Shown here: piece after piece, positions 7,466 through 15,717 of the stretch
Layout of the letters: every line of letters starts with the position of its first letter
Numbering within the stretch: position 1 is the first letter of the stretch
Assembly (NCBI RefSeq): GCF_018811945.1
Contig: NZ_JACRVU010000015.1
Span: forward strand, 1-64,000
Length of the DNA stretch: 64,000 bases
Reading direction: 5' to 3'
Origin: Gluconobacter sp. P1C6_b
GTDB taxonomy: Bacteria > Pseudomonadota > Alphaproteobacteria > Acetobacterales > Acetobacteraceae
Program-made: the position numbers and the translations under genes
The notes under the pieces: generated by a model
What the model was told of the DNA's origin: nothing
What the model saw: the letters and a program-made list of their open reading frames with translations, nothing else
The model's database searches: none

Positions 7466-8434
7466 TTATTCGATCTTCATCGTGGGAAGTGGAGCATCGA
7501 TCTCTTGCCCAGAGAACGATACTGGATTTTGACAGGCGTTGTTAACCTGCAAGCTGAAGATATCAGGACGGGCATAATGCCCCGCCACGTCGAGGTCATA
7601 TTTCCCCCGGATGACATCATCCAGATCAATGTCCGCCGTAATGATGGCTTCACGATCATAGATTGGGCCTGCGATGATTTCTCCGAGCGGATTGACGATC
7701 ACGCTTCCGCCACGAATGAGCACGGTTTCCGGGTTGTTACCCTGATGACAGGTATAATTTTCCGGCGCATCCGAGCGTGTCATGTACTGACAGGCACTGA
7801 GCACAAACGTCCGTCCTTCATACGCAATATGCCGCATGGACGCCTGCCAGATATCGCGCTCATCCACCGTAGGCGCACACCAGAGACTGATGCCCCGAGC
7901 ATACATGCTCTGGCGTAGGTCCGGCATGTAATTTTCCCAGCAGATCGCAGCCCCGATACGTCCGATCTCTGTTTCGAATACCGGAATGGTCGAACCGTCT
8001 CCCTTTCCCCAGACCAGTCGTTCGGTGCCGGTCGGCATCAGCTTGCGATGTTTGCCAAGAAGTGTCCCATCCGGCCCAAAGAAGAGCGCCGTACAATACA
8101 ACGTCGCCCTATCTCGTTCGATAACCCCAACAACGAGATGGGCCTTCATCTTCGCTGCGAAAGAGCCAATCCGCGCTGTTTCTGCTCCCGGAACGTCAAT
8201 GGCTGACTTCCAGTATCGAAGGTAATCCTCACGCCCTTCAGGGAAGCGGCTTCCAAGAACAGCGCCGAAACTCAGCCCTTTTGGATATCCACCAATATAC
8301 GCCTCGGGAAAGACTGCGAGTTCAACCCCCTGCGCTGCAGCGGCTTCGCAATGGGCCTCCATCCGATCCAGTGTCCGGGGAGTGTCAAAAAGACTGGTTC
8401 CCGCCTGAATAACGGCAACGCGACGCTGGCTCAT
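7466..8434 (-). CDS. Nitrilase / carbon-nitrogen hydrolase
   Basis: 322 residues from the ATG at 8434, preceded by AGAGAG; an ATG five codons upstream is also possible. The nitrilase triad is visible: glutamate in FPEAYIGGYP, lysine in KHRKLMPTGTERLVWG and cysteine in ICWENYMP. Length and motifs fit true nitrilases that convert nitriles to carboxylic acids and ammonia, rather than amidases; chain or aryl specificity cannot be read. Divergent from a LysR regulator at 8533, the likely activator. Confidence 0.88.
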   Translation of the reverse strand: MSQRRVAVIQAGTSLFDTPRTLDRMEAHCEAAAAQGVELAVFPEAYIGGYPKGLSFGAVLGSRFPEGREDYLRYWKSAIDVPGAETARIGSFAAKMKAHLVVGVIERDRATLYCTALFFGPDGTLLGKHRKLMPTGTERLVWGKGDGSTIPVFETEIGRIGAAICWENYMPDLRQSMYARGISLWCAPTVDERDIWQASMRHIAYEGRTFVLSACQYMTRSDAPENYTCHQGNNPETVLIRGGSVIVNPLGEIIAGPIYDREAIITADIDLDDVIRGKYDLDVAGHYARPDIFSLQVNNACQNPVSFSGQEIDAPLPTMKIE

Positions 8435-8512
8435 GCCCGGCTCTCTCATGCATGTAGTGGATTACAGTGACAGAAAGAGTGGACTTTCTACCATTATCGG
8501 GCAAATTGATTG

Positions 8513-8527
8513 TTTTGATAGTCAAAA
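8513..8527. promoter_or_regulatory. Probable LysR binding site between nitrilase and LysR genes
   Basis: TTTTGATAGTCAAAA is a perfect inverted repeat (six-base arms, TAG centre) just before the LysR start at 8533. The size and T/A ends suit a LysR-type recognition site. It lies in the divergent promoter region. Confidence 0.6.
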
Positions 8528-8532
8528 TCACT

Positions 8533-9456
8533 ATGGTCGATATTTCACGTCTTGATTTCAATCTGATCACTACCTTTCTGGCACTCTGGGAAGAACGCAG
8601 CGTCTCCCGAGCAGCAAAACGATTATCACTGAGCCAGTCAGCCGTCAGTGCGTCTTTGGGCCGCCTGAGGGAAGCGGCGGATGACCCTTTGTTCGTCCGC
8701 ACCCGTGGGGGTATGCAGCCAACACTTCGGGCAATCGCTATGGCGGAACCGCTTCAGGGCGGGGTCGCTCTGATCCAGAACGCATTCTCGACTGTTACTG
8801 CCTTTGATCCCGCAACCAGCCGACAACATTTTTCCATAGGGATGTCTGACGATTTCCAGATTGCAATTGGGCCGCTAATCACAAAGCGGCTGGCAGAAGA
8901 AGCGCCTCGTGTTTCAGTGACATTCAGGCAGGCTAACACACACCGCGTGGAGGCCCTTTTTGAAGCGGGAGAAATCGACTTTGCTGTTGTCGCACAGCCG
9001 AATGTACGCTCCGGATTACAGCAGCAGGAGATCGGGCGGTCTGGTTATGCCTGCCTGCTTGATCCGGTCGCCTGCGACCTTACACTGCCGCTAACACTGA
9101 CAGATTATCTGTCTCTGCCACATCTTCTGGTCTCGTTTTCAGGCCGGGAGGGCATTGTAGATCAAGCCTTGAAAAATCTTGGTCACTCACGACGGGTGCA
9201 ATCGGCGCTGACACATTTCTCTGCCCTTCCTCCCTTCCTGATCGGGACGCGTGCCGTTGCCACACTACCAATTCATGCGGCCCAGAGCCTTGCGGCCGTT
9301 TCGGGCCTTACTGTCTGTGCGGCACCCATTGATTTGGGAGACTATTCTGTATCGGTCCTCTGGCAGCGAGCAGCTGATAATCTCTGGATGCGCCAGGTTG
9401 TAAGCGATGCCTTCCTAGCAATATCACCGGATTTGGAGGCAATCTATTCGGATTAA
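8533..9456 (+). CDS. LysR-family transcriptional regulator
   Basis: 307 residues from the ATG at 8533; a GTG at 8467 would add 22 residues that do not look like LysR sequence. The winged helix-turn-helix is DFNLITTFLALWEERSVSRAAKRLSLSQSAVSASLGRLREAADDPLFVRTRGGMQPT (NodD/PnbR-like subgroup, with LGRLR and FVR). A periplasmic-binding-protein-like effector domain follows. Divergent from the nitrilase gene, which it likely regulates. Confidence 0.88.
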   Translation: MVDISRLDFNLITTFLALWEERSVSRAAKRLSLSQSAVSASLGRLREAADDPLFVRTRGGMQPTLRAIAMAEPLQGGVALIQNAFSTVTAFDPATSRQHFSIGMSDDFQIAIGPLITKRLAEEAPRVSVTFRQANTHRVEALFEAGEIDFAVVAQPNVRSGLQQQEIGRSGYACLLDPVACDLTLPLTLTDYLSLPHLLVSFSGREGIVDQALKNLGHSRRVQSALTHFSALPPFLIGTRAVATLPIHAAQSLAAVSGLTVCAAPIDLGDYSVSVLWQRAADNLWMRQVVSDAFLAISPDLEAIYSD

Positions 9457-9525
9457 TCTCGCATCGTGAATGTCCGATATCGGACAACAATAAACTGATA
9501 ACCGACATTCGGCTTCCCCCCCCAA

Positions 9526-11040
9526 TCATGACCCTCTAAACGTAACGTTCGGAAGCGATGGCAGCACGTGCGCAAAGTAGCGCGAAAGCTGCTCCTCCAA
9601 CTCGTCAGAAGGGATAATTCCGGCGATGTAACCGTCAGGACGTACGAGCACCCAGTGACCGGGTTCGATCCCGTAAGCTTCAGCGATATCGCCCTCTTCA
9701 TCGATGAGTTCATGCCCCACGCCAATTGTGACGATCCGAACCCCTGCAATGGCCGGCGGCCAGTCGCGTGTTTCGTAACCGAGCAAGGTCCAGTGTGGCC
9801 CATGAAAAACCGTGAACAGCCGTGTCGGTTGCCCCGCCTGTCCGCGACAGGGCGCATCAGGGGCGCGACCGCCCGCCTGCACTTTGCCGCTCACCGAACC
9901 GGGCACGTTCAATGATGAACCGCGATAGCCGAGGTCGAGCTGACGCGCTTCGCGATCACGTCGCATGATGCCCTGCTTGACTTCCCCTAGTAGCCGCGTC
10001 GAGAGACGCAGCATGTTTAATGCAATCGGTCGACGCTCCGCCTCGTAGCTGTCGAGCAACGCTTCCGGCGCCCCCGAGAGCACGGACGCCAGCTTCCAGC
10101 CGAGATTATAGGCGTCCTGAACGCTGGTATTGAGGCCCTGACCGCCGGTTGGCGGGTGAACATGCGCGGCGTCCCCCGCAAGGAAGACGCGCCCGATCCG
10201 ATAGCGATCGGCCAGACGCGCACTCATCGTATAAACCGACGACCAGGAGACCGAACGGACCGTAATGTCCTCTCTGCCGGTCCGGTCTTCGATAAGCGCG
10301 GTCAGTCCGGCCGGAGACAGATCGACCTCTCCGTCCAGAGCCACAGGAGCCTGAATCTGGAACAGGTCCGTCCCCGCTAGCGGGCAGATCATCACCTGTG
10401 TTTCGGGTGAACCGAACTGGAACCGATGCCAGGCGAATCGATCCAACCCCTCCAGCCGCACATCGGCAACGATCGCACGCACGCCCAGTGCTGCTCCCGG
10501 AAAATCGATCGCCAAAGCATGGCGCACGAAACTGCGGCCACCATCAGTCCCGACGAGGAGCCGGGCGCGGATAACCTGCTCGCCGCCTTGCTGTTCGATC
10601 CTCGCCGTAACGCCATCATTGTCCTGCTGGAAACCGACCAACTGTGTCCCAAAATGTGGATGATGACCCAGTTCGGCAAGCCGCTCCCGCATGACGGCTT
10701 CGGTGACGAATTGTGGCAGCATCAGTGGTGCCGCATAGGGCTCCGCTGGGGTCGGAAAAACGTCCGCTTCCGTCAGAAGCGACATTTTATGGGTTCCATC
10801 AGGACGATACTGACAGAGCGGCGGATAAGGGCCGCCTGCCGCAGCCATACGATCGACGATGCCGAGATCCTCGAAAATCTCCATCGTGCGGGGCTGGATG
10901 CCCTTCCCGCGCGACCCGCTGAACGGCTGCGCGTTCTGCTCGATCAGTCGGAACGAAATTCCACGTCGGGCGAGGTCGATGGCTAGTGTCAGGCCTGCAG
11001 CCCCCGCACCCGAGATCAGGACGTCTGTATCGAAAGACAC
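9526..11040 (-). CDS. FAD-dependent aromatic-type monooxygenase
   Basis: 504 residues. The three signatures of group A flavoprotein hydroxylases are present: dinucleotide-binding GAGAAGLTLAIDLARRG (residues 11-27), the DG motif LLVGTDGGRSFVR, and the late GRVFLAGDAAHVHPPTGGQGLNTSVQDAYNLGWKL contacting FAD ribose. A C-terminal thioredoxin-like domain (VRPDGYIAGI) matches the PheA/TfdB phenol hydroxylase group. Related enzymes hydroxylate phenols or polyketides; the substrate is not determinable. Divergent from a MarR regulator with a palindrome between them. Confidence 0.87.
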   Translation of the reverse strand: MSFDTDVLISGAGAAGLTLAIDLARRGISFRLIEQNAQPFSGSRGKGIQPRTMEIFEDLGIVDRMAAAGGPYPPLCQYRPDGTHKMSLLTEADVFPTPAEPYAAPLMLPQFVTEAVMRERLAELGHHPHFGTQLVGFQQDNDGVTARIEQQGGEQVIRARLLVGTDGGRSFVRHALAIDFPGAALGVRAIVADVRLEGLDRFAWHRFQFGSPETQVMICPLAGTDLFQIQAPVALDGEVDLSPAGLTALIEDRTGREDITVRSVSWSSVYTMSARLADRYRIGRVFLAGDAAHVHPPTGGQGLNTSVQDAYNLGWKLASVLSGAPEALLDSYEAERRPIALNMLRLSTRLLGEVKQGIMRRDREARQLDLGYRGSSLNVPGSVSGKVQAGGRAPDAPCRGQAGQPTRLFTVFHGPHWTLLGYETRDWPPAIAGVRIVTIGVGHELIDEEGDIAEAYGIEPGHWVLVRPDGYIAGIIPSDELEEQLSRYFAHVLPSLPNVTFRGS

Positions 11041-11058
11041 TGGCAGCTCCGCGAATCA

Positions 11059-11075
11059 ATGTGTAATATTCACAT
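11059..11075. promoter_or_regulatory. Probable MarR operator
   Basis: ATGTG-TAATATT-CACAT is an inverted repeat between the divergent monooxygenase (start 11040) and MarR (start 11108) genes. The AT-rich centre and five-base arms resemble MarR operators. Control of both genes is inferred. Confidence 0.6.
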
Positions 11076-11107
11076 ATATAGGCTCCGCATCGAAGGCAAC
11101 AAAGAAC

Positions 11108-11560
11108 GTGAATAATGCACATGATTCTGAGATCCTGCGGGGACTCCATGCCGCAATTATCGATCTGGTCGATGAAATCAACCGGCCGCGTCGGGATGAT
11201 CGTCTGATCGAAGAAGCGGGTATTCCGCTGGATCGGGCCCTGTTTCCACTTCTGGCACGTGTATGGCGTTACGGTCCGATCGGTGTGGTCGAACTCGCGG
11301 ATCGGACGGGCCGCGATCATACGACCATCAGCCGACAGATGAGCAAGCTGGAGGAACTGGGCCTCATTGAGCGCAAGCCGTCCGTAACGGACAGGCGTGT
11401 TCGCGAAGCAACAGTGACAGGGAAGGGACAGGAAATGGTCGACCTGCTCAATGCGGCGCGCGAGAGGCTGGCCAACCGCATTCTTGTCGACTGGACCGAC
11501 GAAGATCTTGATCAGTTAAGGTTGCTTCTGCGCCGCTTCGCTGATGACCTGATGCGGTGA
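11108..11560 (+). CDS. MarR-family transcriptional regulator
   Basis: 150 residues from a GTG at 11108. The frame is open further upstream, but that stretch overlaps the 5' end of the divergent monooxygenase gene and lacks MarR similarity. The winged helix is ALFPLLARVWRYGPIGVVELADRTGRDHTTISRQMSKLEELGLIERKPSVTDRRVREATVTGKG, with the DRR wing of MarR proteins. Probably senses an aromatic ligand and controls the neighbouring monooxygenase. Confidence 0.85.
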   Translation: MNNAHDSEILRGLHAAIIDLVDEINRPRRDDRLIEEAGIPLDRALFPLLARVWRYGPIGVVELADRTGRDHTTISRQMSKLEELGLIERKPSVTDRRVREATVTGKGQEMVDLLNAARERLANRILVDWTDEDLDQLRLLLRRFADDLMR

Positions 11561-11946
11561 TGTTCGCCCAGGCTTCTGCGCTCCGTTCGTTCGTCCGGGT
11601 GGTTTAGTCGTACGGGCCAGCAATAACCCTTTGGATTGCACCGAAACTGAACAGGCCTTGTCGCCGCGTCAGGCAAAGGCTGATTTAACGACACGATGTC
11701 CGTTCTGATTGACCTGAACCTCCAAACCGGACGTTCCGCTTCCCCCGCCAAAGCTGCCAGTTTTCTTAGACCTATTAAGCGAACAAGCTGCAGTCGTCTT
11801 CTAACCGCTTTTGACGTTTATTGGCTTTATGCGGCGTCTTGCGCGAGAGCAGCACCCATACTGCACTCACAACCACCCGCGATATCGTTGTCTGGCAGCG
11901 GGCTTCCTCCGCCGCATCATCAAGGTCTCAGACTGGAGAAACAGAC
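11561..11946. other. Intergenic region, no gene seen
   Basis: About 385 bases after the MarR gene. Open frames are short and have no ribosome binding site or family motif. It leads into the frameshifted small ORF at 11947. Confidence 0.5.
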
Positions 11947-12157
11947 ATGACCAGAGTTTTTTTATGGTGACAGCCGCGCCCTCGCCCGTGCCGAAGACCA
12001 GGGTTTCGTTCACTGTGTTCGCGACGACGCGTCTCTGGAGACGTTCCTCAAGGGAGAACACGACACGATCCTGGTGCATGCAGAGAGTGCAGAGGGCGTG
12101 ATCCGCCGCTACCCTCGCCTCGCGAGCGCGAACGTTACGATCGAAGCCGCTGCCTAA
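11947..12157 (+). pseudogene. Small ORF interrupted at a seven-T homopolymer
   Basis: ATG at 11947 follows a GGAG site (about 11935). The frame is lost after five codons at a run of seven T (11957-11963). If the run had six T, the product would be a 69-residue protein reading MTRVFYGDSRALARAEDQ... and ending VTIEAAA, with TAA at 12155-12157. The uninterrupted downstream frame suggests a real gene that is frameshifted, slippage-controlled or mis-sequenced. No family recognised. Confidence 0.45.
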
Positions 12158-12198
12158 TCTGACGCTCAGAACGCCGGATCACACGCCGATCAGGGTGT

Positions 12199-12645
12199 CT
12201 ATAGCCTCAGGCGTGTGATACCGGGCCGATAAAGCCCTTCGAACAGATCCCCGAGCGCCAGACGCCGCCGCAGCGTCAGACGTCGTTGGGCCACATGATA
12301 CATCCGGTCATGCAGCAGATGACAGCGCTGACAAAGCGCGCGCAGATTGCGCAGCCGGTTGCTGGTGGGATCATGATTCAGGTGAGCTGCAGCCAGGGAC
12401 ACTTTTGTCGGGCGCGCCTGCAGAAGCTCGATCAGATCCGGAGGTGAGACCCGTCTGCCCCGACCGTTGAACCAGTGTCCCGTGTCCGGATGCTTCCATC
12501 GGCCATCCGGCAGCACCTGAAGGTAATGCCCATGCGGCCGACCGCAGCGCTGACAGATGCCCCCTGCCCGCTCAAACCTCACCTGTCGGCTCAGTTCAGG
12601 CCAGTTTGACGGGTAAAGCGGCTTCAGTTCCGGTCGGATCGGCAT
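12199..12645 (-). CDS. HNH endonuclease-like protein (copy 1 of the HNH/recombinase unit)
   Basis: 148 basic residues. Two zinc knuckles, CQRCGRPHG (about residues 31-39) and LCQRCHLLHDR near residue 105, surround AAAHLNHDPTSNRLRNL, giving an HNH-type beta-beta-alpha metal core. The C-terminus is arginine-rich. It is divergent from the tyrosine recombinase gene at 12758. A close homologue (62562-63008) lies in the same arrangement with the second recombinase copy, so the two genes behave as a unit. Nuclease activity is inferred from the motif. Confidence 0.8.
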   Translation of the reverse strand: MPIRPELKPLYPSNWPELSRQVRFERAGGICQRCGRPHGHYLQVLPDGRWKHPDTGHWFNGRGRRVSPPDLIELLQARPTKVSLAAAHLNHDPTSNRLRNLRALCQRCHLLHDRMYHVAQRRLTLRRRLALGDLFEGLYRPGITRLRL

Positions 12646-12708
12646 TCAGTCTTCGTTAACACATTTCCAGACATCGTTGGACAGTGTTTGTTCTCCACTC
12701 TACCCTGC

Positions 12709-12735
12709 CCCGGCTTCGTGCTATCAGGAGCCGGG
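12709..12735 (+). promoter_or_regulatory. Leader hairpin before the recombinase gene
   Basis: CCCGGCTTC and GGAGCCGGG form an approximately nine-pair stem around a nine-base loop, 22 bases before the recombinase start codon. The matching position before the second copy (about 63071-63097) also folds (GGCTTC/GAAGCT) around nearly the same loop, although the arms have changed, suggesting the structure is retained. It could be an attenuator or a recombination-site arm. Confidence 0.4.
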
Positions 12736-12757
12736 TTCAGGTTTCGCGGAGGCTTCC

Positions 12758-14206
12758 TTGCTCAGCCATATTCACATTGCAGGCTCGGCAGACGCAGCCC
12801 GTGAGGCCCTTCTGGACCGGCTGGACCAGAAGACCCGACAGCAGCTTCCTGCCGGCAGTCTGGAAAACTCTGTTGCACTCCTGTCGACCGGTCGCTTCTC
12901 CCCTCGCCTGTCTCTGGTCATTCGCGGTATCGAGTACCGGCATAACCAATTTGCCGAGGACACGGTCCTGTCCACCACTGTGGAAACGGCTGAAGATGCA
13001 CTGGCGATCGCCAGTGCCCATGTGACCACCCAGCCCTCCGGGCACGATCTGGCGATCGCTCTGGATCTCGAGCCCGATCCTGTCTTCGTTGCCTGGTTCA
13101 AGCCGAAAGCGATCAAGCGGCGCAAGGCAGGATCGCAGGCCGTCACACTAGCCCCTCTGGCCTCTCCCCTTGGTCAGCAGTCTGCGGCGGTCCTGCAGTG
13201 GTTCGATGCTCTGACCGACGAGGCGCTGCCCGACTATGATGGAACGCTGGTCACGGCGGAGCGCGCCTCGAAAACCTATTCCCGGGCGGCGAAGGCAATG
13301 AACACACGCCGGACCTATCGCTCCGCCGTGCGCTCCTGGTGCGCATGGGCGGCACGGCACGGGATTCCTGCCCTGCCCGCCCGCAGCGAGGACGTCGCCG
13401 CCTATCTGGCCGACCTCGCCCTGCAGAAGAAGCGACCAGCAACGGTGGATCTGCACCGAGCCGCACTGCGCTATCTGCACCATATCGCTCAGGTCCCCGT
13501 GCCGACCTCCCATGCCCTGGTGTCCGAGACTGTTGCCGGAATTCGCAGGACGTCGACGGGAAGCGCGTCCCGTCAGGTCAAGGGGCTGACCTGGGATCTC
13601 TTGGGCGAGGTCATCGAGCAGATCGATACCACCGAGCTCGTGGGGATCCGCGACAAGGCCATTCTTCTGCTCGGCTTTGCCGGCGCCCTCCGACGGTCCG
13701 AAGTGGCGTCGCTGTGCCTCGAGAACGTGGCGCTGGATGATGACGGGATGCGGATCCGGCTGGACCGTTCCAAGGGGGACCGGACCAGTCAGGGTGTCGA
13801 AGTCGCCATCCCACGCGGGATTACTGCCCTGTGCCCGGTTCGGGCCTATGAAGGCTGGCTTCGGAGCGCGAAACTGGCCGACGCCAAGGGACCGGTCTTC
13901 CGGCGCGTGTGGCTTCCGCCTGCTGCCGAGGCCGGTCAGCCCCCTGCCCTGCCCGCCATGGGTTCAGAGGCGCTGTCTGACCGGTCTGTGGCCCGCATCA
14001 TTCAGAAGCGCTGCCTGGATGCGGGACTGACAGGCGATTTCAGTGGGCACAGTCTTCGACGCGGAGCGATCACCACAGGAGCTCGTGACGGCGCGGATCT
14101 AGTCTCACTCAAGCGTTTCTCCAGGCACCAGACTTTCGGCGTGGTGGAGAAATATATCGAGGTCCAGGATGCTATGACCAAACATCCTGGACGAAGTCGG
14201 TTTTGA
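12758..14206 (+). CDS. Tyrosine recombinase / integrase (copy 1)
   Basis: 482 residues from a TTG at 12758 after GCGGAGG; the second copy has ATG at the same position (63121), which fixes the start. The N-terminal third is specific to this family. A SAM-like core-binding domain (TRRTYRSAVRSWCAWAARHG...VAAYLADLALQKKRPATVDLHRAALRYLH) is followed by the catalytic domain: arginine in FAGALRRSEVASL, lysine in LDRSKGDRTSQG, HSLRR, histidine in FSRHQT and tyrosine in VVEKYIEVQDAM. All catalytic residues are present. Cleaves and rejoins DNA site-specifically; the attachment site is not identified. Confidence 0.88.
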   Translation: MLSHIHIAGSADAAREALLDRLDQKTRQQLPAGSLENSVALLSTGRFSPRLSLVIRGIEYRHNQFAEDTVLSTTVETAEDALAIASAHVTTQPSGHDLAIALDLEPDPVFVAWFKPKAIKRRKAGSQAVTLAPLASPLGQQSAAVLQWFDALTDEALPDYDGTLVTAERASKTYSRAAKAMNTRRTYRSAVRSWCAWAARHGIPALPARSEDVAAYLADLALQKKRPATVDLHRAALRYLHHIAQVPVPTSHALVSETVAGIRRTSTGSASRQVKGLTWDLLGEVIEQIDTTELVGIRDKAILLLGFAGALRRSEVASLCLENVALDDDGMRIRLDRSKGDRTSQGVEVAIPRGITALCPVRAYEGWLRSAKLADAKGPVFRRVWLPPAAEAGQPPALPAMGSEALSDRSVARIIQKRCLDAGLTGDFSGHSLRRGAITTGARDGADLVSLKRFSRHQTFGVVEKYIEVQDAMTKHPGRSRF

Positions 14207-14250
14207 CGTCATGCTACCTGAAGGCGACTATCTGTTTCACACTGTTAGAT

Positions 14251-14629
14251 GTGTTCACTGCCTACCATCGAATCGTGCGCCGCTGTCGATGTGTTCGTTC
14301 CCGACCATGAAAAACCGCCAAAAGTTGTGTTTAATGCTTTCCGCTGGCGGCAGGGTTTTCCCTGTGTTTGTTGCCTACCGGCACGGTTTTCTTCAGGCGG
14401 TTCGCGTTAAAAGCCAAGATCGGTGAAGTGTTTTCTGCCTACGGCGCTAATTTAGGGAAAAAAAACAAGAAGTTTTTTCAGTGGTTTACGGAGTTATCAA
14501 CGTGTTCTCTGCCGACGAAACAATATAATAACAATATAATTTTTTTATTGTTAAGTCGGCAAAAAACACAACCACGCTACGTGACGCAGGTAGGCACCGA
14601 ACACATCTGGGAGGGAAAGCAACGAACAC
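14251..14629. other. Plasmid replication origin (oriV) with iterons and AT-rich stretch
   Basis: Eight copies of an approximately 15-base iteron with consensus GTGTTNNNTGCCTAC: direct at 14251, 14291, 14327, 14364, 14428 and 14502, and inverted at 14590-14604 and 14615-14629. An AT-rich tract (14521-14550) and a TTATCAACG DnaA-box-like sequence (about 14494) lie among them. This is the layout of iteron-controlled origins, placed directly before the repA-type gene whose product would bind the iterons. Confidence 0.85.
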
Positions 14630-14691
14630 ATCGACAAGGCCCTAATGATGTGTGTTTCTGAGCTTATTGAGGATCTGCTGGAAATCGCATT

Positions 14692-15717
14692 ATGCACTCT
14701 AACGCTAAGTCACAGCACGATCTGTTCAGATCAATCCACGAGCTAGTGGAAGTACATGGCCCTCAAGACGCTATCAAAATCGCTCAGAGCCATTCGCTAG
14801 AAAAAGATAGCGAAGCGTCCGCTCTGACTGACCCGATACTTGAAGTCGTTGCAGGCAGATCCGGGCGTAAGATTGTAGACGCTGCCGCGTCATCTTTGGT
14901 TCGCGAAATCGAGGGTGGCAGTTCAATAGGTTATAGTTATAGCGCATGGTGTCTTGCCGGTCTTCCCCACCGAGAACGAAAACCAGGTGAAGACTGGCTA
15001 ATAAAAACGGACTTTGCTCAGTTGCTAGTTCGACCAGGGGTTCGACTGCGAGATGACGATTCAACTGAAAAACTGTCAGTTCCGTGCGGGACAATCGCTA
15101 GGTTGCTCTTGATCGACTGGCAGTCCGAGGCTCTTGAAACGGGGTCACGGGAAATCTCGCTAGCAAAATCTCCTGCGTCGTTACTCAAAAGGATGGGACT
15201 TAGTCGCGGAGGTCCTATTAGCAAAAAACTGGTCGAGCAAATCGAAAGGCTGGCGACCTGCACCGTTGACTTTAAATTTGGAAACGACCGCGAAGGCGTT
15301 GTCGTCAATGAACGTCTCGTTGAGTCGTTTCGTTACGTTGGGGAGGTAGACCCCAGAACGAAAAGAAATACTCGCATGATTGAAACAGTCGTGTTGTCGG
15401 AGGCCTTCTATCGGGAGCTGCGAAGGCATCCCATTCTTATCGACCGCGCGGCAATTCGTGACATACAGAACTCGCCAAGAGCTATCGATGCGTATCTTTG
15501 GTTAGCTTTCCGATTACACGCCCTGCAAGGGGATACCCCTGTAGGCTGGGGTTCGCTGTGGAAGCAGTTCGGAACCGAATTTAAAACTCTCAAATCGTTT
15601 AAGGCTGAGTTCAAGGAACCTTTGGGGCTTGCCCTCGCCGCTTATCGTTCTGCAAAGGTCGCTGTGACCGAGCGAGGGCTCGTATTATCGCCCTCCCCGC
15701 CTCCCATTTCCTCCTAG
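14692..15717 (+). CDS. repA: Plasmid replication initiator RepA (RepA_C family)
   Basis: 341 residues. The stretch LAGLPHRERKPGEDWLIKTDFAQLLVRPGVRL, then VPCGTIARLLLIDWQSEALETGSREISLAKSPASLLKRMGL and LVEQIERLATCTVDFKF, fits the plasmid RepA C-terminal family (PF04796). It lies 63 bases after the iterons it should bind to open the origin. It converges with parB; the two TAG stop codons share one CTAG at 15714-15717. Confidence 0.85.
   Translation: MHSNAKSQHDLFRSIHELVEVHGPQDAIKIAQSHSLEKDSEASALTDPILEVVAGRSGRKIVDAAASSLVREIEGGSSIGYSYSAWCLAGLPHRERKPGEDWLIKTDFAQLLVRPGVRLRDDDSTEKLSVPCGTIARLLLIDWQSEALETGSREISLAKSPASLLKRMGLSRGGPISKKLVEQIERLATCTVDFKFGNDREGVVVNERLVESFRYVGEVDPRTKRNTRMIETVVLSEAFYRELRRHPILIDRAAIRDIQNSPRAIDAYLWLAFRLHALQGDTPVGWGSLWKQFGTEFKTLKSFKAEFKEPLGLALAAYRSAKVAVTERGLVLSPSPPPISS

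Noticed and set aside
10859-11107. Upstream extension of the MarR gene
   Set aside because: The frame is open but overlaps the 5' end of the divergent monooxygenase gene and its operator; MarR similarity starts after the GTG at 11108.
14251-14629. Iterons as a CRISPR array
   Set aside because: Repeats are only about 15 bases, irregularly spaced, occur in both orientations and have no cas genes nearby; a plasmid origin explains them better.
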